Shown: piece after piece, positions 17,693 to 27,202 of the stretch
Numbering within the stretch: the first letter of the stretch is position 1
Layout: each line of letters begins with the position of its first letter
The notes under the pieces: generated by a model
What the model saw: the letters and a program-made list of their open reading frames with translations, nothing else
Databases searched by the model: none
What the model was told of the DNA's origin: nothing
Assembly (NCBI GenBank): GCA_040391605.1
Contig: JBEBXK010000001.1
Location: 176,479-240,478, forward strand
Direction: 5' to 3'
From: Vulgatibacter incomptus_A
GTDB taxonomy: Bacteria > Myxococcota > Myxococcia > Myxococcales > Vulgatibacteraceae
DNA length: 64,000 nt
Position numbers and translations under genes: made by a program

Positions 17693-19015
17693 ATGGAAAT
17701 GTTCAATCGTAAGATCTTGATGTTCGCTTCTGCCGCCGCGCTCGCCTCCGCTTGTGCCAGCGCGCCCAAGGCGCCGGTTCAGTCGCTCGAGTCCATGGAG
17801 GTAAAGGAGCTCACGGCAGACGAGCTCTTCACCGAGGGTACCCAGGCCATGGAGGCCGAGAAGTGGGAGGAGGCTGCCGAGGCGTTCTCCAAGGCCATCG
17901 AGCGCGATCCCGCCATGGCGAACGCGGCCTACAACTTGGGGATCATCGCCGAGAAGCAGGGCGATCTGGCTGCGGCCGAGGCTGGCTACAAGGCCGCCCT
18001 CGCCGCGGATCCCGCCCATCGGGGCGCCACCTTGAACCTGGGCCAGATCCTCCGGCTCCGCGGCGGCCTCTCGGAGGCGGCGAAGCTCTACGAGACGGCC
18101 CTCGAGGCCGATGAGTTCGACGTCGCCTACCTGAACAACCTCGCGGTGATCTACCGACTGGAGAAGAAGTACGACCTGGCGATCGCCCAGCTTCGCAAGC
18201 TCCTGTCGCGGACGCCGAAGAACCCCGACGCCTACAAGAACCTCGGCCTGGTCTACCTCGATCAGGGCAACTACCGCCTGGCCGAGTTCGTGTTGGGAGA
18301 GGCTCGGAGCCTCGACGACAAGGACGCCGGGGTCTACAACAACCTGGGTCTCATCGCCCTGCACAACGAGGAGCGCCGCCAGGCCCTCAGCCTCTTCAAC
18401 CGGGCGGTGGAGCTGGATCCCGGCTGCTACTCCTGCCACATGAACGTGGGCGCGGTAGCCCTCGCGTTCCGCGACTACCAGGCGGCCCATAAGATGTTCA
18501 GCACGGCGGGGACCCTGGAGCCCAACGCCTTCCAGGCCCACCTCATGGATGGCCTGGCCCTACAGGGCGCCAAGAAGCCAAACGAGGCTGCGAGCTCCTT
18601 CGAGAAGGTGCTGCAGCTCCGTCCGGGACAGCCCGAGGCGCTCTTCGCGATCGCAGAACTCTACTACGGCCCGCTGGGGAATCTGGAGAAGTCCAAGGCC
18701 CTCTTCCAGCAGTATCTCGGCGGCGAGGCAGAGAAGCGGGAGCTCGCCGAGCAGCGGCTTCAGATGATCGAGATGAAGATCCAGATCGGGCAGGACCAGC
18801 AGGAAGCCGAGGAGCCGGCGATCCGGAAGTCCTCCGGGGGCAGCGCCGATCTGGACGACCTCGACTTCATCCCCGAGTCGGTCGATGAGGGGGACGACGG
18901 AATGGAGGAGGACTTCGACCCGGAGGGAGGCGAAGGGCTGGTCGATCCCGCCCAGGGATCGGACGTCGAGGACGAAGCCGACAGCGAGGACGCGGGCGAG
19001 CTTCCCGCGGAATGA
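17693..19015 (+). CDS. gltE: TPR lipoprotein, GltE/AglT-like
   Basis: 440 residues with a lipoprotein signal: hydrophobic MFASAAALASAC, lipidated Cys21. The body is a set of regular TPRs (EAAEAFSKAIERDPAMANAA, AAEAGYKAALAADPAHRGA, YNNLGLIALHNEERRQAL), followed by an acidic C-terminal tail (DEGDDGMEEDFDPEGG). GltE (AglT) in M. xanthus is a TPR lipoprotein needed for gliding. A second ATG at codon 3 is a possible start. It lies 55 bp after gltD. Confidence 0.72.
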   Translation: MEMFNRKILMFASAAALASACASAPKAPVQSLESMEVKELTADELFTEGTQAMEAEKWEEAAEAFSKAIERDPAMANAAYNLGIIAEKQGDLAAAEAGYKAALAADPAHRGATLNLGQILRLRGGLSEAAKLYETALEADEFDVAYLNNLAVIYRLEKKYDLAIAQLRKLLSRTPKNPDAYKNLGLVYLDQGNYRLAEFVLGEARSLDDKDAGVYNNLGLIALHNEERRQALSLFNRAVELDPGCYSCHMNVGAVALAFRDYQAAHKMFSTAGTLEPNAFQAHLMDGLALQGAKKPNEAASSFEKVLQLRPGQPEALFAIAELYYGPLGNLEKSKALFQQYLGGEAEKRELAEQRLQMIEMKIQIGQDQQEAEEPAIRKSSGGSADLDDLDFIPESVDEGDDGMEEDFDPEGGEGLVDPAQGSDVEDEADSEDAGELPAE

Positions 19016-19099
19016 GACGGATCGCCCCCCAACCTGGCACTTCGCGTCGGGTGGGGTTGGCATCGCAGATGTAGGCAGGTAGACTGCCTGTAATCCTTT

Positions 19100-19121
19100 G
19101 AATCCGAATCGATTCGGATTC
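19100..19121. promoter_or_regulatory. Perfect 22-bp palindrome between gltE and gltF
   Basis: Half-site GAATCCGAATC (19100-19110) is followed at once by its exact reverse complement (19111-19121). With no loop or T run, it looks more like a dimeric protein-binding operator than a terminator. It lies 110 bp upstream of the gltF-like start, in a 216-bp gap that is the longest inside the Glt locus. Confidence 0.5.
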
Positions 19122-19231
19122 GGGGCAGAAGGGACCTCCGGGAGACCAGCGCCACCCAGTTGGCGAAGGGCCCGGAGGGCAACGAGCGGACGCCGCAGAG
19201 GCGAAAGCGCTCAGGCCGGACGGAGGTAGAG

Positions 19232-19504
19232 ATGTTCAAGTACCTGGTTGCAAGCGTACTCGCGGTTGGCGTGATGGGAGTGAGCGGCGTCGCTCTGGCC
19301 CAGGATCGCGTCATCCAGGAAGAGGACCGCGTCGTCTACAAGAAGACGACGGTCGTCGACTTCAACGACGTGACCCTCGAAGGTGAGCTGACCAAGCCCG
19401 AGGGCTCGTACATGCTCAACCGTCGCAGGTCGAACTTCAACTCGCTGATCCGGCTCCGGGACAACTTCGTCCCCGAGCTTCAGAAGAGCGTAGACAACCT
19501 CTGA
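19232..19504 (+). CDS. gltF: Small exported protein, CglF/GltF-like
   Basis: 90 residues: signal peptide MFKYLVASVLAVGVMGVSGVALA before QDRVIQEEDRVVYKKTTVVDFNDVTLEGELTKP. It ends in an RRRSNFNSLIRLRDNFVPELQKSVDNL region seen in the small Glt/Nfs component (GltF/CglF). The ATG at 19232 has GGAGG 5 bases upstream and gives a good signal peptide; the longer frame from 19160 is unlikely. Its place between gltE and gltG matches the order in M. xanthus. The biochemical role is not known to me. Confidence 0.65.
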   Translation: MFKYLVASVLAVGVMGVSGVALAQDRVIQEEDRVVYKKTTVVDFNDVTLEGELTKPEGSYMLNRRRSNFNSLIRLRDNFVPELQKSVDNL

Positions 19505-19633
19505 TCGCTCTCGCCGTGATCCGCTCGCTTCGGTAGCCCGAAGCTGGCGGGTGGCGGTGATGGCGACCCGATTCCATGAGATGGCGCGCGATGCTGCGCG
19601 TCCAAAACCCCGTGCGCGAGACGAGGGGCTAAG

Positions 19634-21433
19634 ATGAGCGATTCGAAGAAGGCAGGCATGTTTCTGAAGATCACTGGACCGGACGGCGTGAGCCGTGACG
19701 TGACGTCCGACAAGGACTCGGTGATCGTCGGCTCCGGTGAATCGGCCAACGTCCGCGTTGCAGACCCCCAGGTCTCGAGCATCCACCTGATGCTCAAGTG
19801 GGAGTCGAACGGGGAGGTCCACGCCATCGACCTGGGCTCCGAGGGCGGCACCCGCCATCGGGGCAACGTCATCGCGGATCCCACGCCCATCTCCTCCGGC
19901 GATACCGTGGAGATCGGCGGGACCCGGATCGCGGTCTCCTTCGGCGCAGCTGCCGCGGAGGCCCTGAAGGTGCAGCCGTTCTCCGGTGCCAAGGGCGCCT
20001 CCGCCGCTGTCGAGAAGGCAGCGCGGGCAGGGAGCCAGGGCGGCGGCAAGGGCGGTACCATCCTCGGTGGCATGAGGGGGCGCAACGCCTCGGCCCTCTT
20101 CTATGAGGAGCTGCCCCAGGAGCAGAAGCCCACGGCCAAGGAGCGTGCCCTCGACATCGGCATGATCTGGGGCGACACCATCATCGAGGCGGCCCAGTTC
20201 CAAAGCGGCTCGGTGACGGTGGGCAGCGCCGAGGGCAACAGCTTCAAGGTCTACATCGAGGGCGTCGACAAGCACGTCCTCGCCACGATCAGCGGCGATA
20301 AGGCGACGATCAACGCGCCCGCAGGTGGCTCGATCGTGGTCCGTCGCGGCGGCAAGGACGAGAAGGCCGGGAGCTCGGCCACCATCGGCATCGAGGATCG
20401 CGCTCGAATCCGCCTGGGTGCGGTGGAGTTCGTCGCCCGATTCATGAAGCCCGATGAGAAGACCAAGTCCGGTTTCTTCGAGGGGATGGATCTCTACTTC
20501 ACCAAGATCCTCTCGATCGCGGTGATGATCCACATCGTGATCCTCGCGGCGCTGATGATCACCCCGATCTCGAACGAGCTCCTCGCCGAGGATCTCTTCA
20601 AGAACAACGCGCGCATCTCTCAGATCCTCCTGCATCCTCCCGAGCCTCCGAAGCCGCAGCTCGATCTCTCCGGGATCGAGGAGGGCGCCAAGGCGAAGGA
20701 CGACGAGGGCAAGTTCGGCAAGAAGGAGGAAGAGAAGAAGGAAGCGGATCCCTCCAAGAAGGGCGCTCCCGTCGTCGACGCCGACAAGCGGGAGGAGGAT
20801 CGCAAGAAGGTGCTCGCCTCGGGCCTCCTCGCTGGCCTCGGCTCCGACAGCGACGCAGCCTCCAACATCTTTGGCCCCGGCGGTCTCGGCACCGGCATCA
20901 ACAACGCCCTGGGCGGTCTGCAGGGGGGAGCCGGCATGGGCGACGCCCACGGCGTGGGCGGCCTCGGCTCCCGTGGCACCGGCCCCGGCGGCGGTGGCAC
21001 GGGCCTCGGCCTCGGCGGCCTCGGCACCAAGGGCGGCGGCCGTGGTCGTGGCGGCATGGGCAACATCGACTTGGGCGGTCGCGGCAAGGCCACCACCCGC
21101 ATCATCCCCGGCAGGACCACCGTGGTCGGCGGCCTCTCCAAGGAGGTCATCGGCGAGGTGATCCGCCGCCATTGGAACGAGATCAAGTACTGCTACGAGC
21201 GCGAGCTCCAGAAGGATCCGAACCTCCAGGGCAAGGTCGAGGTGACCTTCACCATCGACGGCACCGGCGGTGTCTCCGAGGCGGCTGCTTCCCAGGATAC
21301 GGTCGGGACCAACGGCGCGGTGGGCAATTGCATGGTCCAGCGGGTTCGCCGCTGGAAGTTCCCCGAGCCCAAGGGCGGCGGGCAGGTCCTCGTGAACTAT
21401 CCGTGGGTCTTCCGCGCCGCCGGAACCGACTGA
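19634..21433 (+). CDS. gltG: FHA/TM/AgmX-PglI C-terminal domain protein, GltG-like
   Basis: 599 residues. Order: FHA domain (about 10-105, VIVGSGESANVRVADPQVSSIHLML); a second FHA-like segment (about 170-275); one TM helix (about 290-310, ILSIAVMIHIVILAALMIT); a charged Lys/Glu/Pro periplasmic stretch; a Gly-rich linker (about 410-480); and a TonB-like AgmX/PglI C-terminal domain (IRRHWNEIKYCYERELQ to VLVNYPWVFR). This architecture is that of GltG, an inner-membrane protein that links cytoplasmic FHA signalling to the periplasmic Glt proteins. NfsG is the paralogous alternative. Confidence 0.8.
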   Translation: MSDSKKAGMFLKITGPDGVSRDVTSDKDSVIVGSGESANVRVADPQVSSIHLMLKWESNGEVHAIDLGSEGGTRHRGNVIADPTPISSGDTVEIGGTRIAVSFGAAAAEALKVQPFSGAKGASAAVEKAARAGSQGGGKGGTILGGMRGRNASALFYEELPQEQKPTAKERALDIGMIWGDTIIEAAQFQSGSVTVGSAEGNSFKVYIEGVDKHVLATISGDKATINAPAGGSIVVRRGGKDEKAGSSATIGIEDRARIRLGAVEFVARFMKPDEKTKSGFFEGMDLYFTKILSIAVMIHIVILAALMITPISNELLAEDLFKNNARISQILLHPPEPPKPQLDLSGIEEGAKAKDDEGKFGKKEEEKKEADPSKKGAPVVDADKREEDRKKVLASGLLAGLGSDSDAASNIFGPGGLGTGINNALGGLQGGAGMGDAHGVGGLGSRGTGPGGGGTGLGLGGLGTKGGGRGRGGMGNIDLGGRGKATTRIIPGRTTVVGGLSKEVIGEVIRRHWNEIKYCYERELQKDPNLQGKVEVTFTIDGTGGVSEAAASQDTVGTNGAVGNCMVQRVRRWKFPEPKGGGQVLVNYPWVFRAAGTD

Positions 21434-21509
21434 TAGCGGGAAACCCCGTCGACAGACTTCGAGAACCATTGGCCGCATCATCAACCTTCGCAAGGCAACG
21501 ATCCCAGCT

Positions 21510-22136
21510 ATGAAGCTACTTCGGCCCCTCCTCTCCGTCGCCCTCGCCGTCGCGGTGCTCCTGCCCGTCGCGGCGCAGGCAGCCACTCCGCTCTCCGGCG
21601 TCCCCACGCAGATCCGCCGGGGTTTCTTCACCGAGACCGACCTCGGGATGTTCTTCACCCTGGGCGGCGATCCCGGGGTGTCGAACGCCCAGGTCTACCT
21701 CGCCCTCGGCCTTGGCTATGACGTCCTCGCCGTGGACGATCATTTCCTGGCCGTGATGCTCGGCTTCTCTCAGGGGGCATCGGCGGGCTCGTGCTTCGGC
21801 GCCTCGTTCGACGGAGAGAATTGTTTCGACTCCCAGGGGGAGACCCTCTCCTCCAACTGGACGGCCCAGACGGTGGAGGCGAGCCTCCTCTACGGCTACC
21901 AGATCGTGCCGAGGCTCATGCTCACCTTCCGCGGCCTCGGCGGGATGGCCTTCATCGAGCCCAAGGCCTTCGAGGCCACCGACAACCCGGTCCCCCTGAT
22001 CGGTGGCGGCATCGGCGCGGAATATGCCACGCAATTCGATCACTTCTCGATCGGGATCGACGCGGCGATGAAGTACTTCATCGGGCCCAACAAGCCCGGC
22101 GTCGCCATCGTCCCGCGGGTGAAGTACACCTTCTAG
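21510..22136 (+). CDS. gltH: Outer-membrane barrel-like protein, CglE/GltH-like
   Basis: 208 residues, signal peptide MKLLRPLLSVALAVAVLLPVAAQA, then amphipathic strands (TDLGMFFTLGG, VYLALGLGYDVLAV) and a C-terminal VPRVKYTF ending in Phe, typical of an OM beta-barrel. Position as the last gene of the locus, 76 bp after gltG, fits the gliding protein CglE (GltH). Family assignment rests on size, barrel signature and context. Confidence 0.65.
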   Translation: MKLLRPLLSVALAVAVLLPVAAQAATPLSGVPTQIRRGFFTETDLGMFFTLGGDPGVSNAQVYLALGLGYDVLAVDDHFLAVMLGFSQGASAGSCFGASFDGENCFDSQGETLSSNWTAQTVEASLLYGYQIVPRLMLTFRGLGGMAFIEPKAFEATDNPVPLIGGGIGAEYATQFDHFSIGIDAAMKYFIGPNKPGVAIVPRVKYTF

Positions 22137-22404
22137 GCTGCGTCCTCCCCCCTTCGCCGCGTGGCTCGTCTTGCGGCGCGCTCCCAGATGCCTCGGCGAC
22201 CACGCCGGGGCATCGTTCGTTCTGGCGAGTCCTGCCGGCGCTATCGACCCTCGTGGACTGGAAGCGGAAGGTCGGAGTGGCTCGATGCCGCCGCCTGCTG
22301 ATGCCTGAGATGAGGTGCGTGAACGCAGCTCGGCATGGCTGGACGGATGGGGCTATGCGGCAGCGCAGCGTGGGGACAGAGGATCGAGTAGGCTCGGGCG
22401 TTCG

Positions 22405-25089
22405 ATGACTACGATGCTCTCCAGCAGCTCCCCTGGCGCCTTCGAGTCGGCCACGCCGATGATGCGCCAATACCTGCAGACCAAGGCGCAGGTCCCGGAC
22501 GCGATCCTCTTCTTTCGCCTCGGTGACTTCTACGAGATGTTCTACGAGGACGCGGTGACGGCATCGCAGGTCCTCGAGATCACGCTGACGTCGCGCTCCA
22601 AGGCAGGCGATGAGCGGGTGCCGATGTGCGGCTTCCCGTACCACGCGCTCAACGGCTACGTGGCCAAGATGGTGGCCCAGGGCCATAAGGTCGCGATCTG
22701 CGATCAGGTCGAGGCCTCGAGCGGTGGGGGTAAGGCCATCGTCAGGCGCGAGATCACGCGGATCGTCACGCCAGGGATGGTGCTGGACGACGAACTCCTC
22801 GAGGCCCGCGCCGATCACTTCCTCGCGGCGATCGTGCCCCTCGGCGGCGCCTTCGGCCTGGCCCTCCTCGACGCCTCCACCGGCGAGTTTCGCGCGGCCC
22901 AGTTGACCAGCCTCTCGTTCTTGCTCACCGAGCTGGCACGGGCGGCGCCGCGGGAGGTGATCTTGCCGCCGGAGAGCGCGCTCCTGGCGGAGCTTCGCGC
23001 GAGCTGTCCGGATGTCCTGGTGCAGGAGCACGAGGATCCCACCATCTTCGAGTTGGCGCGGGCCGAGCGTCGGCTCTGTGCGCAGCTCCACGCCAGCAGC
23101 CTGGAAGGCTACGGCCTGTCGGGGCTCCCCGCGGCGATCGCGGCGGGAGGGGCGGCGCTGGCGTACCTCGACGAGACCCAGCGTGGCGCTGGCGCACGGC
23201 ACGTCGATCGGGTGCAGGTCTATTTCCCTGAGGGGCATCTGGTCCTGGACGAGGCCACCCGCGCCAACCTGGAGCTCACCCGCACCCTCCAGGGCGGCAA
23301 GAAGAAGGGCTCGCTCCTGGGCCTGATCGATCGTACGGCGACGGCCATGGGGGGGCGCACCCTGGCGCGGTGGCTCTCCTACCCGCTCCTGGATCTCGAG
23401 GCGATTCACCGCCGCCACGACGCGGTGGAAGAGCTGGCGGGCCGCGGGGTCCTGCGGGAGGAGCTGGGCTCGATCCTGCGCGCCATGGGGGATCTGGAGC
23501 GGCTGCTGGGGCGGCTCTCTCTCGGCGCGGGGACGGCGCGGGAGTGCCGGGGCCTCGCCGATTCCCTGGGGCGGCTGCCGGCCTTGCGTGAGCAGCTGGG
23601 CGGCTGCGGCGCCGCCATCCTCGTGGAGCTCCTGGCGCCGCTTTCGCTCCACGACGAGTTGGCCTCGGAGCTGGATCGCGCCTTGGAGGGGGAGCCTCCC
23701 GCGACCACCCGGGAGGGCGGGATGTTTCGCAAGGGCTGGGACCCGGAGCTGGACGAGCTGCTCGAGCTCTCCGCCAGCGGCAAGGAGATCCTCGCGAGGC
23801 TGGAGGCGGACGAGAGGAAGCGGACGGGGATCGGCTCGCTGAAGATCCGCTACAACCGGGTCTTCGGCTACTTCCTGGAGGTCACCAAGGCGAACCTCCA
23901 GCTGGTCCCTTCACACTACGTGCGCAAGCAGACCACGGCCAACGCCGAGCGCTTCACCACCGAGGAGCTGCAGACCCTCGAGGAGAAGGTGCTCCACGCC
24001 GACGAGCGGCGGCTGGAGCGGGAGAGCGTCCTCTTCGAGGAGCTTCGCGAGAGGATCTTGGGCCACGCCGCCACCATCAAGTCCGCGGCGACCGCCATCG
24101 CGGTCGCGGACTCGCTGCTCTCGCTGGCCAGAGTGGCCGCCGAGCTCGGCTATGTGCGGCCAGACGTGGACGACGGCGAGCTCCTCGAGATCGTGGAGGG
24201 GCGCCATCCGGTGGTGGAGCGGGCGCTGGAGGGGGAGGCCTTCGTCCCTAACGACATCCGCCTCGATCGCAGCAGCCATCAGGTGATCGTGATCACCGGC
24301 CCGAACATGGCGGGCAAGAGCACCGTGCTGCGACAGACGGCGCTGATCGCGCTGTTGGCACAGGCGGGCTCCTTCGTCCCGGCGCGGCGGGCACGGATCG
24401 GCCTCGTCGATCGGATCTTCTGCAGGGTTGGGGCCTCCGACAACCTGGCCCGCGGACAGTCGACCTTCATGGTGGAGATGGTGGAGACGGCGGCGATCCT
24501 CCACGGCGCCACTCCTCGCTCGCTGGTGGTCCTCGACGAGATCGGCAGAGGCACCTCCACCTTCGACGGCCTCTCCATCGCCTGGGCCGTGGCCGAGCAC
24601 CTCCATGATCAGGTGGGGGCACGGACCCTCTTCGCCACCCACTACCACGAGCTGGTGGAGCTGGCCCGGGAGCGGCCGCGGGTGCGCAACGCGACCATCG
24701 CGGTGACGGAGCAGGAGGGGCGGGTGGTCTTTCTGCGCAAGCTCGTGGAGGGGGGCGCCTCCCGATCCTACGGCATCGAGGTAGCGCGCCTGGCCGGAGT
24801 TCCACCCGAGGTGCTCTCCCGTGCCCGTGAGATCCTCCTCAACCTGGAGAAGAACGAGCTGGATCCCGAGGGGCGGGCGGTCTTCGCCGGCAAGGGCCGG
24901 GGCCGAAGGCCGCCCCGCGTCGATCAGCTCGGCCTCTTCGAGGCGCGCCCGCCCGTCGCAGCCCCGGCGCCGCCGCCCGATCCCAAGGCGGCCGAGGTCG
25001 TCGAGAAGCTGCGGGCCCTCGACGTCGATCAGACCACCCCCATCGAGGCCCTCACCCTCCTCGCCGCCCTCAAGTCCCAGCTGAGCTGA
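22405..25089 (+). CDS. mutS: DNA mismatch repair protein MutS
   Basis: 894 residues. It recognises mismatches and starts repair with MutL. The mismatch-binding motif FRLGDFYEMFYEDA lies near residue 35-48, followed by connector, lever and clamp domains. The ATPase has Walker A GPNMAGKST at about 632-640, Walker B VVLDEIGRGTST at about 708-720, and the THYHEL motif. The C-terminal region (DQLGLFEA...ALTLLAALKSQL) is the usual dimerization tail. The ATG at 22405 is preferred to one at 22315 because the upstream codons do not resemble MutS. The 268-bp gap after the Glt locus holds no other gene. Confidence 0.97.
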   Translation: MTTMLSSSSPGAFESATPMMRQYLQTKAQVPDAILFFRLGDFYEMFYEDAVTASQVLEITLTSRSKAGDERVPMCGFPYHALNGYVAKMVAQGHKVAICDQVEASSGGGKAIVRREITRIVTPGMVLDDELLEARADHFLAAIVPLGGAFGLALLDASTGEFRAAQLTSLSFLLTELARAAPREVILPPESALLAELRASCPDVLVQEHEDPTIFELARAERRLCAQLHASSLEGYGLSGLPAAIAAGGAALAYLDETQRGAGARHVDRVQVYFPEGHLVLDEATRANLELTRTLQGGKKKGSLLGLIDRTATAMGGRTLARWLSYPLLDLEAIHRRHDAVEELAGRGVLREELGSILRAMGDLERLLGRLSLGAGTARECRGLADSLGRLPALREQLGGCGAAILVELLAPLSLHDELASELDRALEGEPPATTREGGMFRKGWDPELDELLELSASGKEILARLEADERKRTGIGSLKIRYNRVFGYFLEVTKANLQLVPSHYVRKQTTANAERFTTEELQTLEEKVLHADERRLERESVLFEELRERILGHAATIKSAATAIAVADSLLSLARVAAELGYVRPDVDDGELLEIVEGRHPVVERALEGEAFVPNDIRLDRSSHQVIVITGPNMAGKSTVLRQTALIALLAQAGSFVPARRARIGLVDRIFCRVGASDNLARGQSTFMVEMVETAAILHGATPRSLVVLDEIGRGTSTFDGLSIAWAVAEHLHDQVGARTLFATHYHELVELARERPRVRNATIAVTEQEGRVVFLRKLVEGGASRSYGIEVARLAGVPPEVLSRAREILLNLEKNELDPEGRAVFAGKGRGRRPPRVDQLGLFEARPPVAAPAPPPDPKAAEVVEKLRALDVDQTTPIEALTLLAALKSQLS

Positions 25090-25092
25090 CCC

Positions 25093-26907
25093 TTGTCCAC
25101 AGGCTGGGGGTGTCGTCGAATTTGCGAGGCGATCCTGGGTGTGGTTGCCTGGACCACCTTGGGTACCTTGGCGCGAAAGTGTGGCCTCCTCGCCGTGATC
25201 ATCGGGCTGGCCGTCGTGGGACGGCCGGCGCCGGCCCGTGCGAGCGCCGCCGAGGAGGAGGCCTATCAGAAGGCCCGAGCCGACTACCTGGAGCTGGTCC
25301 GCGACGAGAAGCGCCGCGAGTTCCGGCATCATTGGAATCGGATCACCACACAATTCGATCGCAGCGCCGAGCGGCTGCCGAAGGGCAGGCTGAAGTGCGA
25401 GGCCACGTACAACAGTGGCCGCGCCTTCCAGGATCTGGCGGCGATCTCCTATCTGCAGAGCGATCGGGACGAAGGCATCAGGCGCTTCCGGCTGCTGGCC
25501 GAGCGCTGCCCGGATTCGACCCTCGCGGATGACGCGCTCTATCACGCGGCGACCCTGGGGGCGCGGGCCCATCCCGATGCGGCCCGTCGTGACCTCGAGG
25601 CGCTCATCTCCCGCTACCCCAAGGGCGACATGGCCCCGGCCGCCAGGGTGTTGCTGGCGGAGCTGCCGAAGGGCAAGAGCGCTGCAGCGGTGGCGACGAC
25701 CCCGAAGGCCAGCCCTGCGGCGCCGCCAGTCGCCAAAGCGCCCCCGTCAAAGCCCGTGCCGAAAGCGGCCGCCGTCACCCCAGCGTCCGAGCCCAAGGCT
25801 GGGCCGCCGGCAGCCGTCGGGGCGACGCGTCCCGAGTCGCCGCCCAAGGCAGCCGCCGCAGCGATCCGGACGCCGGCGCAGGAGGGCATCGATCGAGGCG
25901 CCGCGTCGGCGAGGACGTCGGAAGAGGACGCCGTCGCCGGTTCGAGCCTTCCATCGGCGGTGGAGATCCTGGCGGCGTTGGATGCCAAGGGCGCCGACGC
26001 CTTCCGTCCGGAGGACGTGGCCCTCGCCCGTGATCTCCAGAAGGATGAGGCGGCGCGTGCCCGAGCCAACCCCGCGGGCGCGGAGCGCCCCAAGCCGGCA
26101 GCCATCGGGGCCCCGAAGCCGGATCCGGAGCGGCTCCACGCGTTGGAAGGCGCCTTGGGCGGCGACATCCCGCTCTCGCTGGCGGCTGGACTGAAGGTGA
26201 AGCGGGTGGTCCTCGACGCGGGGCATGGCGGCAAGGACACCGGCGCCATCGCCAAGGACGGCACCAAGGAGAAGGACATCACCCTCTCGATCACGCGCCG
26301 CCTGAAGAAGCGGCTCGAGGCCATCGGCCTGGAGGTGATCCTCACCAGGGATAGCGACGTCTTCCTCTCGTTGGAGGAGCGCACGACCATCGCGAACGAT
26401 CACCGCGCCGACCTCTTCCTCTCGATCCACGTGAACGCGGCCACCAACCGCAAGGCCTACGGCATCGAGACCTACACCCTGAACCTCAACTCCGATCGCT
26501 ACGCCATGCGCCTCGCCGCGCGGGAGAACGCGACCTCCACCCGGAGCGTAGGCGACCTCGATCTGATCCTCGCGGACCTCACCACCAAGGCCAACACCGA
26601 CGACTCGGTGCGGCTCGCCCGTCACGCCCAGGGGCAGATGACCGGCCAGCTCCGCGCAAAGTACGGCGGCGCGATCAAGGATCTGGGCGTGAAGCAGGCG
26701 CTCTTCTTCGTCCTGGTCGGCGCCAAGATGCCCGCCATCCTGCTGGAGACGGGCTTCATCTCCCACGCCGACGAATCCAAGCGCCTCCGCACCACCGCCT
26801 ACCAGGAGGAGCTGGCCAAGAGCATCGCCGACGGCGTGCGGCGATTCATCGAGGAGCGCGAGGCCATCGCCCGAGGCGACGTCTCCGGCCAGTCGATCGT
26901 CTTTTGA
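25093..26907 (+). CDS. N-acetylmuramoyl-L-alanine amidase, AmiC type
   Basis: Zinc amidase (Amidase_3) that cleaves the peptide from MurNAc in peptidoglycan. The catalytic domain is residues about 368-600: VVLDAGHGGKDTGA (Zn His), KEKDI (Glu), SIHVNA (Zn His) and LLETGFISH (catalytic Glu). The N-terminal 170 residues include a hydrophobic export segment (GLLAVIIGLAVVG) and a TPR/YbgF-like helical region, then a long Ala/Pro/Lys linker. The frame opens with TTG three bases after the mutS stop. A GTG at 25141 or a TTG at 25171 would give a better signal peptide, so the start is uncertain. Confidence 0.88.
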   Translation: MSTGWGCRRICEAILGVVAWTTLGTLARKCGLLAVIIGLAVVGRPAPARASAAEEEAYQKARADYLELVRDEKRREFRHHWNRITTQFDRSAERLPKGRLKCEATYNSGRAFQDLAAISYLQSDRDEGIRRFRLLAERCPDSTLADDALYHAATLGARAHPDAARRDLEALISRYPKGDMAPAARVLLAELPKGKSAAAVATTPKASPAAPPVAKAPPSKPVPKAAAVTPASEPKAGPPAAVGATRPESPPKAAAAAIRTPAQEGIDRGAASARTSEEDAVAGSSLPSAVEILAALDAKGADAFRPEDVALARDLQKDEAARARANPAGAERPKPAAIGAPKPDPERLHALEGALGGDIPLSLAAGLKVKRVVLDAGHGGKDTGAIAKDGTKEKDITLSITRRLKKRLEAIGLEVILTRDSDVFLSLEERTTIANDHRADLFLSIHVNAATNRKAYGIETYTLNLNSDRYAMRLAARENATSTRSVGDLDLILADLTTKANTDDSVRLARHAQGQMTGQLRAKYGGAIKDLGVKQALFFVLVGAKMPAILLETGFISHADESKRLRTTAYQEELAKSIADGVRRFIEEREAIARGDVSGQSIVF

Positions 26908-27202
26908 GTCGGAGGCGATCGACGGCTCGCAAGAGGCCTCCCCCGCGATAGCGCGCTAAAGGAATCCCTCCCGCCTGGAGACCGCTCAGCGTCAGGGCGG
27001 GGGTGCCCGAAGGACTGGGTCGCCATGGCGGCGGGGCCTTCGATTTCCTCCCAGCCTCTGACTCACGTTTCGCCGTTCATGCGGCGCTCCTCTTGGGTGT
27101 AGGGGGGCATGACGGGCCTCCGGCCAGGAGACGCATGAGCCATGGAGACTCCGGATCAAGAAGGTCGAGCGTCTGAGGCGGGAACGGGCGTAAGTTGATT
27201 CG
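26908..27202. other. Intergenic region between amidase and glnD
   Basis: 295 bp without a convincing gene on either strand. Short GGCGATCGACGGCTCGC and GCGATAGCGCGC stretches faintly resemble the dispersed palindromic element but do not form its hairpin. It presumably contains the glnD promoter; I cannot place -35/-10 boxes with confidence. Confidence 0.4.

Noticed and set aside
19160..19231. Longer start for the GltF-like protein
   Set aside because: It would hide the signal peptide; the ATG at 19232 has GGAGG.
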